Assembly: GCF_002953935.1 (NCBI RefSeq)
Contig: NZ_CP026514.1
Coordinates: 3,348,001 to 3,412,000, forward strand
DNA from: Arthrobacter sp. PGP41
GTDB lineage: Bacteria; Actinomycetota; Actinomycetes; Actinomycetales; Micrococcaceae
Direction of reading: 5' to 3'
DNA length: 64,000 bases
In this document: positions 34,243-43,463 of the stretch, in pieces
Numbering within the stretch: the stretch's first letter is position 1
How the letters are laid out: every line of letters begins with the position of its first letter
Notes under the pieces: model-generated
The model's input: only the letters and a program-made list of their open reading frames with translations
The model's database searches: none
Told to the model about the DNA's origin: nothing
Program-made: the position numbers and the translations under genes

Positions 34243-36300
34243 ATGACGAGTAACGCTGAATACCCGAAGCGACCGGTGCCCGGAGGCGATGCCGTCGTCA
34301 AGCGTCGAGGCCTTCTCCGTATCGGAACACTGCTGACCGCCTTTACGGGGACCTCCGCAATGCATGTCGCGGCAGGCGACACCGCCCAAGCAGGATCCGG
34401 CGACAAAGCGCCTACCAACTCGTACGTCCCCCTAGCGGAAAAGGGTTCCCCACTAGGTGTCGCTACGTTGGACGGAAACGCGAAGATCGTATCCGCTCAG
34501 CTTCCCGACCTCTCGGCCATATATGCGAAGCGAGAAGCTGTACAACTTAGGGACTTTTTGGACCCTACAAGAATGGAGGGAACCACCAACGACGCTCCGG
34601 CACTTTCCGCGGCGTTGGCGGCACTGCCGCCGGACGGTGGACGGCTCGTCTGGGCGGGCACCGATCTGCGCATCAGCACAGCCGTTGACTTCAACAAGCC
34701 GGTTACTGTAGTGGGCACCCACAGGGAACGGTCCAAGCTAACCGTAACGGGCTCGAAGCTTGTTTCTATATCCGCATCCAGCGTCATGTTCACCGACATT
34801 GGATTTTATGGATCCGGACTGGCGGACGGCTCTGTTCTGTTCAACAGCGAGAAAACCGTCACAAAAAGCCACCGGAACTGGAGGTTCGAGAACTGCCTTT
34901 TCCAGTCATGTGGAATCGTCCGATTCAGCAAAATTGGCTGTGTGCAGACGGACGGTACCGTTCTTGTCAAAGGCACCGATATCAGTGGAGACCTGGCACT
35001 CATAGGCTGCGAAGTAACAGGCATCCGCAGCGCCTACGGCATCGAGATAAACGGGGTTGACGGGGTGATCGTTGAGGGGTGCCACATCCATAGCAACGGC
35101 ATCGATGCTACGAACGGCGAGGGCCTAAAAATCCTCGGCAGTTCTTCAAATGTACGGGTTGCACTAAATCAAATCGACAACAATACTCGTGACGGACTCG
35201 ACATGTACGATTGCGCGGTCGCCACGGTCATTGGGAACGACATTCACAATAATGGTGTCTACGGAATCGAAGCCAAATGGGCGGTCAGTACTGTCCATAC
35301 GGTCGATAAATTCATCGTGTCCAATAATAGGATCTACGCCAATGCAACAGGCGGCTTGAATGTCGATGTTCCATTATCCGTCGTTTCAGGAAACCAGGTT
35401 TACGGCAATAAAGGAACGGGCCTGCGGATTGGTGCGGCCTTCGACGACGCTAGCGCCGCGACTAAGTATTCAATCATCAACGCTAATGTCGTCTCCGCAA
35501 ACACCGGCAACGGCATCCTGATCAGCAACGCCGGTGACAGCATCACTGTGACAAGTAATCAAGTTCATTCAAATGGGGCGTCCGGTATTGCATTCGGAGC
35601 CGCCACGGTGGGCGCAATCATCAGCCAGAACCAATGCTTCGGCAACGCTGGCCGCGGAATCAGCATCGGCGGGACGGGGCACATCATTGGTTCCAACCGC
35701 AGTCAGGACGTCGGCAACTTTTACCTCGTTTCCGGTTCCACCGCGCACACGTTTATGCAGGCTGCCGGATCGGCCCAGACGGGGCTTTTCGCTTCGGGTT
35801 ACTATTACGGGCCTGGTGGGGGTAGGTCAACCACAACCATGACGGCAGGTCTCCTGACGTTCGTGCCATTTTGGGTCGGCATGGCAACCAACTTCTCCAT
35901 GATCGGCGCAGAAGTAACTACAGCCGGTGCGGCAGGAACTGCGCTAAGGCTGGGCATATATAGGGACTCCGGCAAGGGTCTGCCCGATGCGTTAATCCTT
36001 GATGCCGGCAAAGTAGACGCCGCTACAACGGGCCCCAAAGAATTGAGTATCGCGCAAGCTCTCAGCCCCGGCTTGTACTGGCTGGCTGCCCTTGCCGAAA
36101 TTGGAGCGCCCGTTGTTCGCACGGTAAGCGCGGTGGGCCTGACTCCTGTTGGTGCGGGCTCCTTGGCTACGGCGACCGGCGCGTCAAGCCAGTCCGGTCA
36201 TTACCGAAGCGGGGTGGCTCCTGGTGCGTTGCCGGTGCCGGCAGGGACCTTCAACGGAACTACAGCGGGGCCCGCCCTCGTGGTGCTGAAGGCCAGCTAG
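34243..36300 (+). CDS. Tat-exported right-handed beta-helix protein with phage-tailspike-like modules
   Basis: A 685-residue protein. The N-terminus is Tat-like: KRRGLLRIG, a hydrophobic stretch and an Ala-rich site (GDTAQA) near residue 50. Next comes a tail-fibre-like linker, EKGSPLGVATLDGNAKIVSAQLPD (about 66-89). Residues about 105-500 form a pectate-lyase-3-type beta-helix, with short repeats such as NNTRDGLDMYD, NDIHNNGVYGIEA and NANVVSANTGNGILISN. The C-terminal part (about 520-685: GPGGGRSTTTMTAG, VGMATNFSMIGAEVTTAGAAG, LRLGIYRDSGKGLPDA) resembles domains I know from actinophage tail proteins. It may bind or trim the exported glycan. Catalytic residues cannot be assigned. It stands alone, facing the convergent wzx gene. 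Confidence 0.75.
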   Translation: MTSNAEYPKRPVPGGDAVVKRRGLLRIGTLLTAFTGTSAMHVAAGDTAQAGSGDKAPTNSYVPLAEKGSPLGVATLDGNAKIVSAQLPDLSAIYAKREAVQLRDFLDPTRMEGTTNDAPALSAALAALPPDGGRLVWAGTDLRISTAVDFNKPVTVVGTHRERSKLTVTGSKLVSISASSVMFTDIGFYGSGLADGSVLFNSEKTVTKSHRNWRFENCLFQSCGIVRFSKIGCVQTDGTVLVKGTDISGDLALIGCEVTGIRSAYGIEINGVDGVIVEGCHIHSNGIDATNGEGLKILGSSSNVRVALNQIDNNTRDGLDMYDCAVATVIGNDIHNNGVYGIEAKWAVSTVHTVDKFIVSNNRIYANATGGLNVDVPLSVVSGNQVYGNKGTGLRIGAAFDDASAATKYSIINANVVSANTGNGILISNAGDSITVTSNQVHSNGASGIAFGAATVGAIISQNQCFGNAGRGISIGGTGHIIGSNRSQDVGNFYLVSGSTAHTFMQAAGSAQTGLFASGYYYGPGGGRSTTTMTAGLLTFVPFWVGMATNFSMIGAEVTTAGAAGTALRLGIYRDSGKGLPDALILDAGKVDAATTGPKELSIAQALSPGLYWLAALAEIGAPVVRTVSAVGLTPVGAGSLATATGASSQSGHYRSGVAPGALPVPAGTFNGTTAGPALVVLKAS

Positions 36301-36376
36301 CCCTCACACGCATAGGTACTCGCAATCATGGAGACGGACATTGGTGCCGATCGCAGCGTTTCATCCTTTACTGGTG

Positions 36377-36391
36377 CCTGAAAATTTCAGG
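36377..36391. repeat. Perfect 15-base palindrome between convergent genes
   Basis: CCTGAAA-A-TTTCAGG is a 7+7 inverted repeat with a single central base. It lies in the 120-base gap between the ends of the tailspike-like gene (plus) and the flippase gene (minus). The loop is too small and there is no following T run, so it is not a standard terminator. A protein binding site or chance are the alternatives. Confidence 0.35.
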
Positions 36392-36420
36392 CCGTTGGCC
36401 CGGCAACCCGTAGGAGGAAA

Positions 36421-37710
36421 CTAACGGCCATCGAGGGTGGGCTGAACGGGCGCCACGTTCAGTGCTCGCCGTCTGGCGCGCCGCGACGTGGCTGGAAGGA
36501 TCACAACGAATAACAAGCAAACGTACAAGACCAGCGCAACGACTTCTCCTGCGGCCACGGCTATGGCACCACCCATGATGCCCCAGGCCGGAACGGCCGC
36601 CCACGAGACTGCAGCTGTTGTGACCAAGATTGCAAGGTTTATGGGCAATTGAACGGCGAACTTCCGCATCGCGTTGACTGCAGTACCCAAGAACATTGTC
36701 GTGTAGAGGACCGCTGAACCGGCCATCATCACGATCAAGACGTCGCTTCGCTCGGCATACTCAACTCCAAATACGAAAGCGAGGACTGGGCGGCCCACGA
36801 GGGCTACCCCTAGCACGCCAATTAGGCCAATACTGGCACCGAAGAAGACCAGTTTTTTTAGGCTTGATCGAAATTGTGCATACGCCCCGGAAGCGTATAG
36901 GTTTGCCAGACGTGGGCTGGCCGCTTCCCCTACCGAATTAATGACTATGCTCGTGACCATGAGCATATAGGCCAGTGCAGCGAATATTCCGAGACTGGTT
37001 GTGCCCTCACTCGCTTCTATAAAGTAGCGCGGGACATTTGTTGATAAGGAAGAGACGGACAGCCCAACCCCCAAGGGCAACGCGAGCCACGTCAACCGCC
37101 AAAAGGGCTTGCGCGAGAAGCTTGGAACAACTCGAATGCCCAGACGGCGTACCCGAATAAACGTGCCAAAGACCTGCAGGAACGTGAAGAGCGCCAGGGC
37201 AGCAACTGCGACTTCCACCTGCCGGGTCAACGCGATCGCGCCGGCGAAGGCGGCAAACCCCCCAGCCCCCCGCCAAGCTTGCGACCGTGCCACGATGTGT
37301 AGCATCTCTCGACGCTGCATGGCTCCGTAGAAGATATCGATAATTGACTCGAGGGCTTTAAAAGCAGTCACAGCAGCGACGGTCGCCGCCGTGCGCGATT
37401 CAACGTCGAGGGCAAGGACCACTCCTATCACCGCTGCACTGGCCAAAGTTGAAGTAAATAGACGTTGCCCCAGATATTCGCCGAAAGAATACTCGCCCCG
37501 CGCGTCTGTCACTTGAACTTGTCGAAGTTTTAGGCTTGAGAAGAGAAAAACAGGCGCGGTGATCGCCAATGCCAAAGCATAGCGTCCCACCTCAGCAGGG
37601 CTAGTGAGCTGAGCCAGGACGGAGAGCATACCGAACTGGCCCAGTGCATAGACTGAGTTACCACTGATTGCGCTTCGTACATTAGTGAGCATCGACCTCT
37701 GTCGCGTCAT
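36421..37710 (-). CDS. Wzx-type lipid-linked oligosaccharide flippase
   Basis: A 429-residue polytopic protein with about 12 hydrophobic segments, of the MATE-like MVF/Wzx group. It shows the N-terminal SAISGNSVYALGQFGMLSVLAQLTSPAEVG (split hydrophobic helices) and a basic loop RRLGIRVVPSFSR. It should turn undecaprenyl-linked repeat units to the outside for locus B. The ATG at 37710 is supported by GGAGG nine bases upstream; a TTG 42 bases further out is unlikely. It is the last gene of the minus-strand arm of locus B and stands 193 bases from the acetyltransferase gene, so it may have its own promoter. Confidence 0.87.
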   Translation of the reverse strand: MTRQRSMLTNVRSAISGNSVYALGQFGMLSVLAQLTSPAEVGRYALALAITAPVFLFSSLKLRQVQVTDARGEYSFGEYLGQRLFTSTLASAAVIGVVLALDVESRTAATVAAVTAFKALESIIDIFYGAMQRREMLHIVARSQAWRGAGGFAAFAGAIALTRQVEVAVAALALFTFLQVFGTFIRVRRLGIRVVPSFSRKPFWRLTWLALPLGVGLSVSSLSTNVPRYFIEASEGTTSLGIFAALAYMLMVTSIVINSVGEAASPRLANLYASGAYAQFRSSLKKLVFFGASIGLIGVLGVALVGRPVLAFVFGVEYAERSDVLIVMMAGSAVLYTTMFLGTAVNAMRKFAVQLPINLAILVTTAAVSWAAVPAWGIMGGAIAVAAGEVVALVLYVCLLFVVILPATSRRARRRALNVAPVQPTLDGR

Positions 37711-37903
37711 TGCCAAAGGCCTCCGTCGAAATGGGATGCGGTACCGGGCCAAACAATAAATTGAGTCGCGTGTGCAAGCCGAAGCGCGCTCATCAACATA
37801 GCAGAGTGAATTCTTGTACAGCCACCGGAGCCTCCTCGCTCACGCTAATCCCATCGACCCGACCTTACCTGTCAGCGATTGCCAGCTCCGCTTGGCGGCT
37901 GGA

Positions 37904-38581
37904 CTATCCTTCAGACCATCTTGCAGGGACGCCAACCGCGACCTTCTCCGGCGGCACGTCACGCGTCACGCACGCCATGGCGCCAACCGTGGCGGCTGCA
38001 CCTATAGTAAGTCCCTGCAGAACGGTCGCCCCTGCACCAATAAGGACTCGGGTGCAGCAGTGCACCATCCCTGACAGGACCGCCCCAGGATTCACGGACA
38101 CGAACTCCTCAAGTACCGCGTCATGACCAATCGTGCTGTGGGGGTTGACGTGAGAGTGCAGGCCGAGGGTGACAAAGCTTGAAACTTGAGCTCCAGCACA
38201 GACTACGGTCCCGGGGTCTATCCGGCAGTTACTTCCTATTCCGGCACTGGGATGGATTACGATTCCCGGTCGCAGCCCTGCCGCCGTTAATCTTCCGTGT
38301 GCCTGGGCCCGTATGGCCGGGTCCCCAATCCCAACCACAAACTCTTCCGTGGGCCTCGTGGCCAACCAAGCTTCCTCAGTCCCCAAAAATGGAACGTCAA
38401 GGGACTTCAGACGTTGAAGTTTGAACTCTGTTGGCCGCGAGTCCACCACGCCGACGAGTCGCGTCGGACGCCCCGTCGCCTCTGATTCAGCCTTGAGAGC
38501 TTCTATTGTCTCTCGGCCAAATCCACCAGCTCCGATAAGCACGATAGGCGCAATGGTCGGGAGACTGAAACCGCGGCACAT
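37904..38581 (-). CDS. NeuD/PglD-like sugar O- or N-acetyltransferase
   Basis: A 225-residue acetyltransferase. An N-terminal Rossmann-like nucleotide-sugar domain starts IVLIGAGGFGRETIEAL and is followed by a left-handed beta-helix: AGIGSNCRIDPGTVVCAGAQVSS, VNPHSTIGHDAVLEEFVSVNPGA, VLIGAGATVLQGLTIGAAATVGAMACVTRDVP. The catalytic His is probably the one in STIGHDA. This is the PglD/NeuD architecture, which acetylates the 4-amino group of UDP-4-amino-4,6-dideoxy-GlcNAc (bacillosamine route) or O-acetylates sialic acid. With PglE- and PglF-like genes in the same locus, the first is favoured. The ATG follows GAGGAAAG. Confidence 0.88.
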   Translation of the reverse strand: MCRGFSLPTIAPIVLIGAGGFGRETIEALKAESEATGRPTRLVGVVDSRPTEFKLQRLKSLDVPFLGTEEAWLATRPTEEFVVGIGDPAIRAQAHGRLTAAGLRPGIVIHPSAGIGSNCRIDPGTVVCAGAQVSSFVTLGLHSHVNPHSTIGHDAVLEEFVSVNPGAVLSGMVHCCTRVLIGAGATVLQGLTIGAAATVGAMACVTRDVPPEKVAVGVPARWSEG

Positions 38582-38703
38582 ACTTTCCTCACGTTTCTTT
38601 TCAAGACGTTCGACTGCCTAGGAATTGAAGTTTTCGGTTACTTGATGGCCAGTCGCCGACATAGTCAGTTGGTTCATCTCTCCACAACGCTGATGGCATC
38701 GCA

Positions 38704-40146
38704 TCATGGAACCAGCATCCGGGCTTCCAGCAATTGCTTGGCCCTGGCCCAGACAATGCTTACAGCAAGGAGGAACAGGCCGAACACACCCCACAGGGGT
38801 AATGGCGCAAAAGAATTTCGCACATGCATGAGAATCAGGACGGCGAAGATACCCAACATTGCCACCCGCACAGGCGTGACACGCCCCCGGGCGATAAGGC
38901 CTCCGGTAAGCCCTGTCAGCCCCATCACGACGACGATCCCTGCGTTGCCAAAGTTGTGATGAGCCTCAGCCACTATCGAGCCGCCAATCTGCCCTATTCT
39001 CTGTGCGATCTCTACGTTCATGAGACGATAATCATCTTCCGCCGGAATCGTAGGTACCAGCAGCAGCGAGGAGAGTCCCCTCTCAAAGGGTGCCCAATAA
39101 GTAGTTCCGAGTTCGAAGTCCTCGCCAGCATCCACATGCCATTCAATGCTTGCCACGAGTGGGCGCACCGAATATCCCATTTCCTCGATTCCTTCGAGCG
39201 GCCCCGCAGAAACGTTTGTTCCTTCCATTCCCCGCAGCCCAACAGTCCTTACTTGGGCCACGGCTGCGATAGCAAAGAGCAAAATAATCGACGCTACAAC
39301 GAAAATCTTGCCCGACGGCATGCGGTTACGTTTCGCATAGACCGCCAATGCCGATACGAAGGGTATCAGCGTTTCACCCCGTAGGCCGATAACAAAGCCT
39401 GCGAGCACGAAGAGCGCGAATGCAATGAGAGCAACTTTCCCGAAGGGTCTGAAAGGATCTTGGGCTAGGAAAACTGCACCGATTGCTATAACCAAGTACA
39501 GCAACCCCATTGGGAAGACCTTTGTCGCCGATAAGAAGTGCTCGTATGTTCCCGTCACAAACATCGGCCCTGCAGTGGCAGCTCCCACGCCGAACCATAG
39601 GGACACACCGGAAAAAACCAGTAAACTGCCCGTATCGGCCACCGTACAGCGTTCTATTGCATGAACAGTCGGAACATTTTGAAACCGAGTGGTCTCGTTT
39701 TTCGCCTTTTTAGATCCGGAGAGCCAACTACCTAGGCCTGCGAAAACAGCAAAGCTCAGGAAAGCAAGCATCAAGGGCCAAGCTACCGTTCGCATGTTTT
39801 CTTCATTAATCCAAGAAGTCCAGATACCATTCGGCTTAACGGAGGACCTTCCGGTGAAAGCGGGTCCCACATATAATCCAACGTGAAAAAGACTGATTAC
39901 TAGGAACAGAAGAAAAGGCAGCGACCATACTCGTTCTGGAAACATGCGCGTTATTGAGAAGCCCACAAAGATGGTGATGCAAAGGACAAGTATCGAGAAC
40001 TCCTGCAAACCGAAACCGGTCAGTAGTTCTTGTCCGTATATGACCGCTACCAGTAACAGGAGCGCATTGGGAGTCGCCCATGCTAGCGGCGAGCAGCGCG
40101 AAGTCACATTGACAATGCTTCCGAATGGCGACGTCGATCCACTCAT
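38704..40146 (-). CDS. O-antigen polymerase (Wzy)-like membrane protein, locus B
   Basis: A 480-residue protein with about 11-12 hydrophobic segments and a long extracytoplasmic loop (about residues 280-380). It contains short Arg-rich loops (VIGLRGETLIPF, VRTVGLRGMEG) of the kind found in O-antigen polymerases with Arg-rich periplasmic loops. It should join repeat units end to end. The ATG at 40146 overlaps the stop of the upstream glycosyltransferase by four bases. It differs from the locus A polymerase in sequence, suggesting different repeat units. A role as a lipid-linked sugar ligase is the alternative. Confidence 0.75.
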   Translation of the reverse strand: MSGSTSPFGSIVNVTSRCSPLAWATPNALLLLVAVIYGQELLTGFGLQEFSILVLCITIFVGFSITRMFPERVWSLPFLLFLVISLFHVGLYVGPAFTGRSSVKPNGIWTSWINEENMRTVAWPLMLAFLSFAVFAGLGSWLSGSKKAKNETTRFQNVPTVHAIERCTVADTGSLLVFSGVSLWFGVGAATAGPMFVTGTYEHFLSATKVFPMGLLYLVIAIGAVFLAQDPFRPFGKVALIAFALFVLAGFVIGLRGETLIPFVSALAVYAKRNRMPSGKIFVVASIILLFAIAAVAQVRTVGLRGMEGTNVSAGPLEGIEEMGYSVRPLVASIEWHVDAGEDFELGTTYWAPFERGLSSLLLVPTIPAEDDYRLMNVEIAQRIGQIGGSIVAEAHHNFGNAGIVVVMGLTGLTGGLIARGRVTPVRVAMLGIFAVLILMHVRNSFAPLPLWGVFGLFLLAVSIVWARAKQLLEARMLVP

Positions 40147-41291
40147 GATGACCATAGCCTCATATAACGCTGGACCACGGTGTCCATATCGAAGTCAGAG
40201 CCACGCAATGAGTCCAGCGCCTGTATCCGTTCCTGCCGGTCAGTCGGTGACAGCAGTTCCTGTTCCAAAGCCTCCGACCAGAGATCCAGAGGCGCATCGC
40301 AGCTCAACAAGGCGACTCTCGAGAGCTTTTGGGCGAGAAATCTGCAACCCGGCAGGTCAGTGGCGACGACAGGGACTCCAGCGCATCGAGCCTCAACAAG
40401 AACGCCGGGAAGGCCCTCTAATAGGGAAGTAAACAAGAGGACGTCTGCGTGGTGCAGGATGTCTACGACTTCACTTCGCTCCCCTAGGAACACGACCCTG
40501 TCGGTTATACCGCTTTCTCGCAACTTACGGAGCCAACGCTGCTTGTTGGCGAGGGCATCCCCTGCGTCTCTTCCATCCCTGCCAACGAAGACCAAAGTAC
40601 CGGGATTGTTTCGCTGACAGTAGCGGCTGAAGATGTCCAATGCGCCGTCGCGGTTTTTCGTTGGAGAATCCGCGCGCCCCAGGTGAAGAAGCAAAGGACG
40701 CGGAATACCTTCAAGGAACTTGGGGGGAGGGTTATTATCCGGTCTTGAAAAGTTTGCAAGGTCGAATCCGTTGACTATCACGCTGCAACGGGAATCCGTC
40801 TCCCAATTCGTATCCCAGGCGAGCGACATGGTGGCCGGCGATACCGCGACGATATGTGTGGCAGAAAGTCTAATGAGCTGTTTGAGGGTGAAGGTTTTGG
40901 CCTTTGAGAAACCGTTGAGTGACGACGAGGGTTGTCCGTCTGAGCGGTAATGAACAATTCTCGTCCCAACCCCAGCCAACAGTGCCAACATAGTGATAAA
41001 CCCGGACGTGTGATGCACGTGTGAGTGAACAACATCTACGTGGTTGCGGCGAAGAAATCGAAGAAACCTGAAGGGGAAGGACCAGGAGTAAACTCGGATG
41101 GGAACAACGTGGGCTCCCGCCGCTTTGTATTCCGCGGAGAGCGAGCCCTCTCTTCCGCTGAGCGTAAGCATATAAGTCGATATATTTGAGTCAACGCTTC
41201 TGATCAGATCCAACGTACGCATTTCAACGCCGCCCCGGTCGAGTGATCCAAGGATGTGGGCGACTTTCAGGTTTCTCCGCGGGCTATGCAC
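40143..41291 (-). CDS. Glycosyltransferase family 4, locus B
   Basis: A GT-B enzyme of about 382 residues. Acceptor half: KVAHILGSLDRGGVEMRTLDLI and VDVVHSHVHHTSGF. Donor half: LLLHLGRADSPTKNRDGALDIF, LVFVGRDGRD, VVFLGERSEVVDILHHADVLLFTSLLEGLPGVLVEARCAGVPVVAT with the E-x7-E pattern. The start was set at GTG 41291, which overlaps the previous stop by eight bases. A long upstream open frame with no homology lies inside the neighbouring gene and was not used. There is no strong ribosome binding site, consistent with coupling. Third codon positions are relatively AT-rich compared with locus A. Confidence 0.83.
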   Translation of the reverse strand: MHSPRRNLKVAHILGSLDRGGVEMRTLDLIRSVDSNISTYMLTLSGREGSLSAEYKAAGAHVVPIRVYSWSFPFRFLRFLRRNHVDVVHSHVHHTSGFITMLALLAGVGTRIVHYRSDGQPSSSLNGFSKAKTFTLKQLIRLSATHIVAVSPATMSLAWDTNWETDSRCSVIVNGFDLANFSRPDNNPPPKFLEGIPRPLLLHLGRADSPTKNRDGALDIFSRYCQRNNPGTLVFVGRDGRDAGDALANKQRWLRKLRESGITDRVVFLGERSEVVDILHHADVLLFTSLLEGLPGVLVEARCAGVPVVATDLPGCRFLAQKLSRVALLSCDAPLDLWSEALEQELLSPTDRQERIQALDSLRGSDFDMDTVVQRYMRLWSS

Positions 41292-42501
41292 TGCTACTGC
41301 GAACAGTTGATCGGGCAGTAAATGTCGAGAGGAAGCTATCCAGCGCTTCAGCCGACGATTCTTCAATGATCGAATGGGCGGACTGCATGTTACGCTCGGA
41401 TTGCCGGGGCCAGTCGTGATTTTCATTAACTGAATTGCAGACTGCCCTCTCAAGAGCATCCACACTGTTAGCTTCAAAAAGGAAACTGGGCTCCAGAATC
41501 TCTGGAATTCCCCCGACATTACTTGCAATACAGGGGAGTCCTAGTGCCATCGCCTCAATTAGCGCCCTTGGAACTCCTTCCGTCCGGGAGGGCATCACGA
41601 AAAGATCCGACTTCTTGAGAATCTCGCGAACGTCCTCGGGAGAATCAATATGGCCGTGGAACCGCACGTGGCCGGCTAAATCAAATTCATCAGCCATCGC
41701 CTTGAGCCGGTCATGGTAGTTACCGGAGCCGACAATATCCAAGGACAATTCCCACCCGTTCGCTCGCAATCGCGCCAAGGCCGAAATAAGGAGGTCATGA
41801 CCCTTGTACATCTGGTCATGACTGCCAACAGCAACCAGCCTCCAGTTATTTTTTTTGGAAGGCCGCGGTCTAGGTTCTTTTGCAAACGAGCCCGGCGTCA
41901 GAGCCACGTCTGAACGCGCAATCGTGGGAGTGCCTGGGCTGGTAGGGTACAGGTCTTGCAACTGGCGTCGGGTTACATAAATAGCGGCGTCCACTTTTCT
42001 CAGCTGATTCCGCATGCTCCATCCGGCCAACCGGGCCGACAGCCGGCCCACCCAACCGGCAACGCCCGTTCCCAACACCGCCCTAGGATCCCCTACCACC
42101 TGCGCGAGCACTGGGGCCTTCGCCCGCTGCGCACCCCGTACCACTAGGCCAGCCAGGACGCCGGGGAACCGTCCACCATAAAAGGCTTGGCCGTCAGCGC
42201 AGTACTCTAACACCTGCCGCCGTACACCCAAGTAGTGCGCCGCCAACTGTCGCGCCCCTTTGTAGTCAGTGACGCTGGCAACCCTGACATTTGGCCCCTC
42301 CACCGGACGTCCCGCATCGCTGGGTGCACCCGCCACTCTGGCAATCAGTACAAGCTGGTCAAAGGTCCGTAACCAAGGCATAAGATTCTCATGCCAGTCG
42401 TTGGGGTTGACCGACCACACACGACCGTCAGGTCCCCTATGACATCGGGATTCCGTGGCAAAGAACAATACGCGCGACTTGGCGGGACTAATTCCTGTCA
42501 A
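41284..42501 (-). CDS. Glycosyltransferase family 4, locus B
   Basis: A 405-residue GT-B enzyme. The N-terminal half contains RVLFFATESRCHRGPDGRVWS and a helical region; the donor half has WRLVAVGSHDQMYKGHDLLI, LDIVGSGNYHDRLKAM, VRFHGHI, and the E-x7-E block PSRTEGVPRALIEAMALGLP. The TTG start at 42501 has GGAG eight bases upstream and lies within the last 14 bases of the epimerase gene, so translation is likely coupled. It follows the UDP-sugar epimerase and dehydrogenase genes, whose product may be its donor (inference). Confidence 0.83.
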   Translation of the reverse strand: MTGISPAKSRVLFFATESRCHRGPDGRVWSVNPNDWHENLMPWLRTFDQLVLIARVAGAPSDAGRPVEGPNVRVASVTDYKGARQLAAHYLGVRRQVLEYCADGQAFYGGRFPGVLAGLVVRGAQRAKAPVLAQVVGDPRAVLGTGVAGWVGRLSARLAGWSMRNQLRKVDAAIYVTRRQLQDLYPTSPGTPTIARSDVALTPGSFAKEPRPRPSKKNNWRLVAVGSHDQMYKGHDLLISALARLRANGWELSLDIVGSGNYHDRLKAMADEFDLAGHVRFHGHIDSPEDVREILKKSDLFVMPSRTEGVPRALIEAMALGLPCIASNVGGIPEILEPSFLFEANSVDALERAVCNSVNENHDWPRQSERNMQSAHSIIEESSAEALDSFLSTFTARSTVRSSSA

Positions 42502-43426
42502 AAGAAGAACTCCGCATCCAGTTGATAGTTTCGTTTAATCCTAGTTCCAACGGTTTCGCCACCACGTCCGGGAAAAGGCTCTTGAATAGAGAGTCATCCG
42601 CCATAGAATCGCGGACGTCCCCAGGGCGAGGGTCACTGTGAGTCACCTCCAACCGCCGGTCGAGACACTTCTCGAGTAATTTGATGACCTCAAGGAGTGA
42701 AACCCGGGAACCAAAAGCCAGATTGACTGCCGAAGCGGATGCAATGCGCTTGATGGCAGAAATAGCCAAGGCCTCGGTAACAGTGTCAACGAACGTAAAA
42801 TCACGTGTTTGACAACCGTCGCCGTGCACGGTCAAAGGCTGACCACGCAAAGCCTGAGATATGAAACTTGGCACCACGGCAGCGTAGGCGTGCCCAGGGG
42901 CCTGCAGCGGGCCATACACGTTAAAGAACCTGAACGGCAAAACAGACATATCGTAAACGGCCTGATAAGCCAGAGCATACGATTCGGTGGCCAACTTGCT
43001 GACAGCGTAAGGGCTGATTGGGGCCGTTCGCAATGTCTCCGACTTAGGCAGCACCGGGTTACTCCCGTATACGGACGAAGAAGACGCCAAGACAACATGG
43101 GATCCATGTCTTCTCGCCGCTTCCAAAACGTACAAGGTCCCCGTCGCGTTGACTTCGTGACTCAGTACAGGATCAACAATGGATCTAGGAACCGATGGCC
43201 TAGCGGCCAAATGTATGACTGAGTCCGCGCCTTGTACTACTTGACCCAACAAAGCTCTATCGAGGATGCTTCCTTCATGAAATTCCACATCGAATCCCTC
43301 GATGTTGGCCCGATATCCAGACGACAGATCGTCCAGAACGACCACCTTTTCGACACCCCGGTCGATCAACTTTTCAACCACGTTGGCCCCGATGAAGCCC
43401 GCACCGCCGGTCACTACAACTTTCAT
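42488..43426 (-). CDS. NAD-dependent nucleotide-sugar epimerase (WbpP/TviC-like)
   Basis: A 312-residue extended SDR with MKVVVTGGAGFIGANVV, VIHLAARPSVPRSI, LASSSSVYGS, the catalytic Tyr/Lys in SPYAVSKLATE and FRFFNVYGP plus TRDFTFVDTV. It resembles UDP-GlcNAc/UDP-GlcNAcA 4-epimerases. Next to it lies a UDP-sugar C6 dehydrogenase gene. The same pair (TviB/TviC, WbpO/WbpP) makes UDP-GalNAcA in Vi antigen and O-antigen clusters. That makes UDP-GalNAcA, or a related uronic acid, the likely product. It may alternatively act on UDP-GlcA. It is 37 bases after the dehydrogenase gene. Confidence 0.87.
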   Translation of the reverse strand: MKVVVTGGAGFIGANVVEKLIDRGVEKVVVLDDLSSGYRANIEGFDVEFHEGSILDRALLGQVVQGADSVIHLAARPSVPRSIVDPVLSHEVNATGTLYVLEAARRHGSHVVLASSSSVYGSNPVLPKSETLRTAPISPYAVSKLATESYALAYQAVYDMSVLPFRFFNVYGPLQAPGHAYAAVVPSFISQALRGQPLTVHGDGCQTRDFTFVDTVTEALAISAIKRIASASAVNLAFGSRVSLLEVIKLLEKCLDRRLEVTHSDPRPGDVRDSMADDSLFKSLFPDVVAKPLELGLNETINWMRSSSFDRN

Positions 43427-43463
43427 TAGGTATCCAATCCTGTCTGCAAGGAAAATGGCAACA

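Noticed and set aside
41292..41528. Longer N-terminus for the GT4 gene at 40143
   Set aside because: The extension lies wholly inside the upstream glycosyltransferase gene, and GT4 homology starts after GTG 41291.
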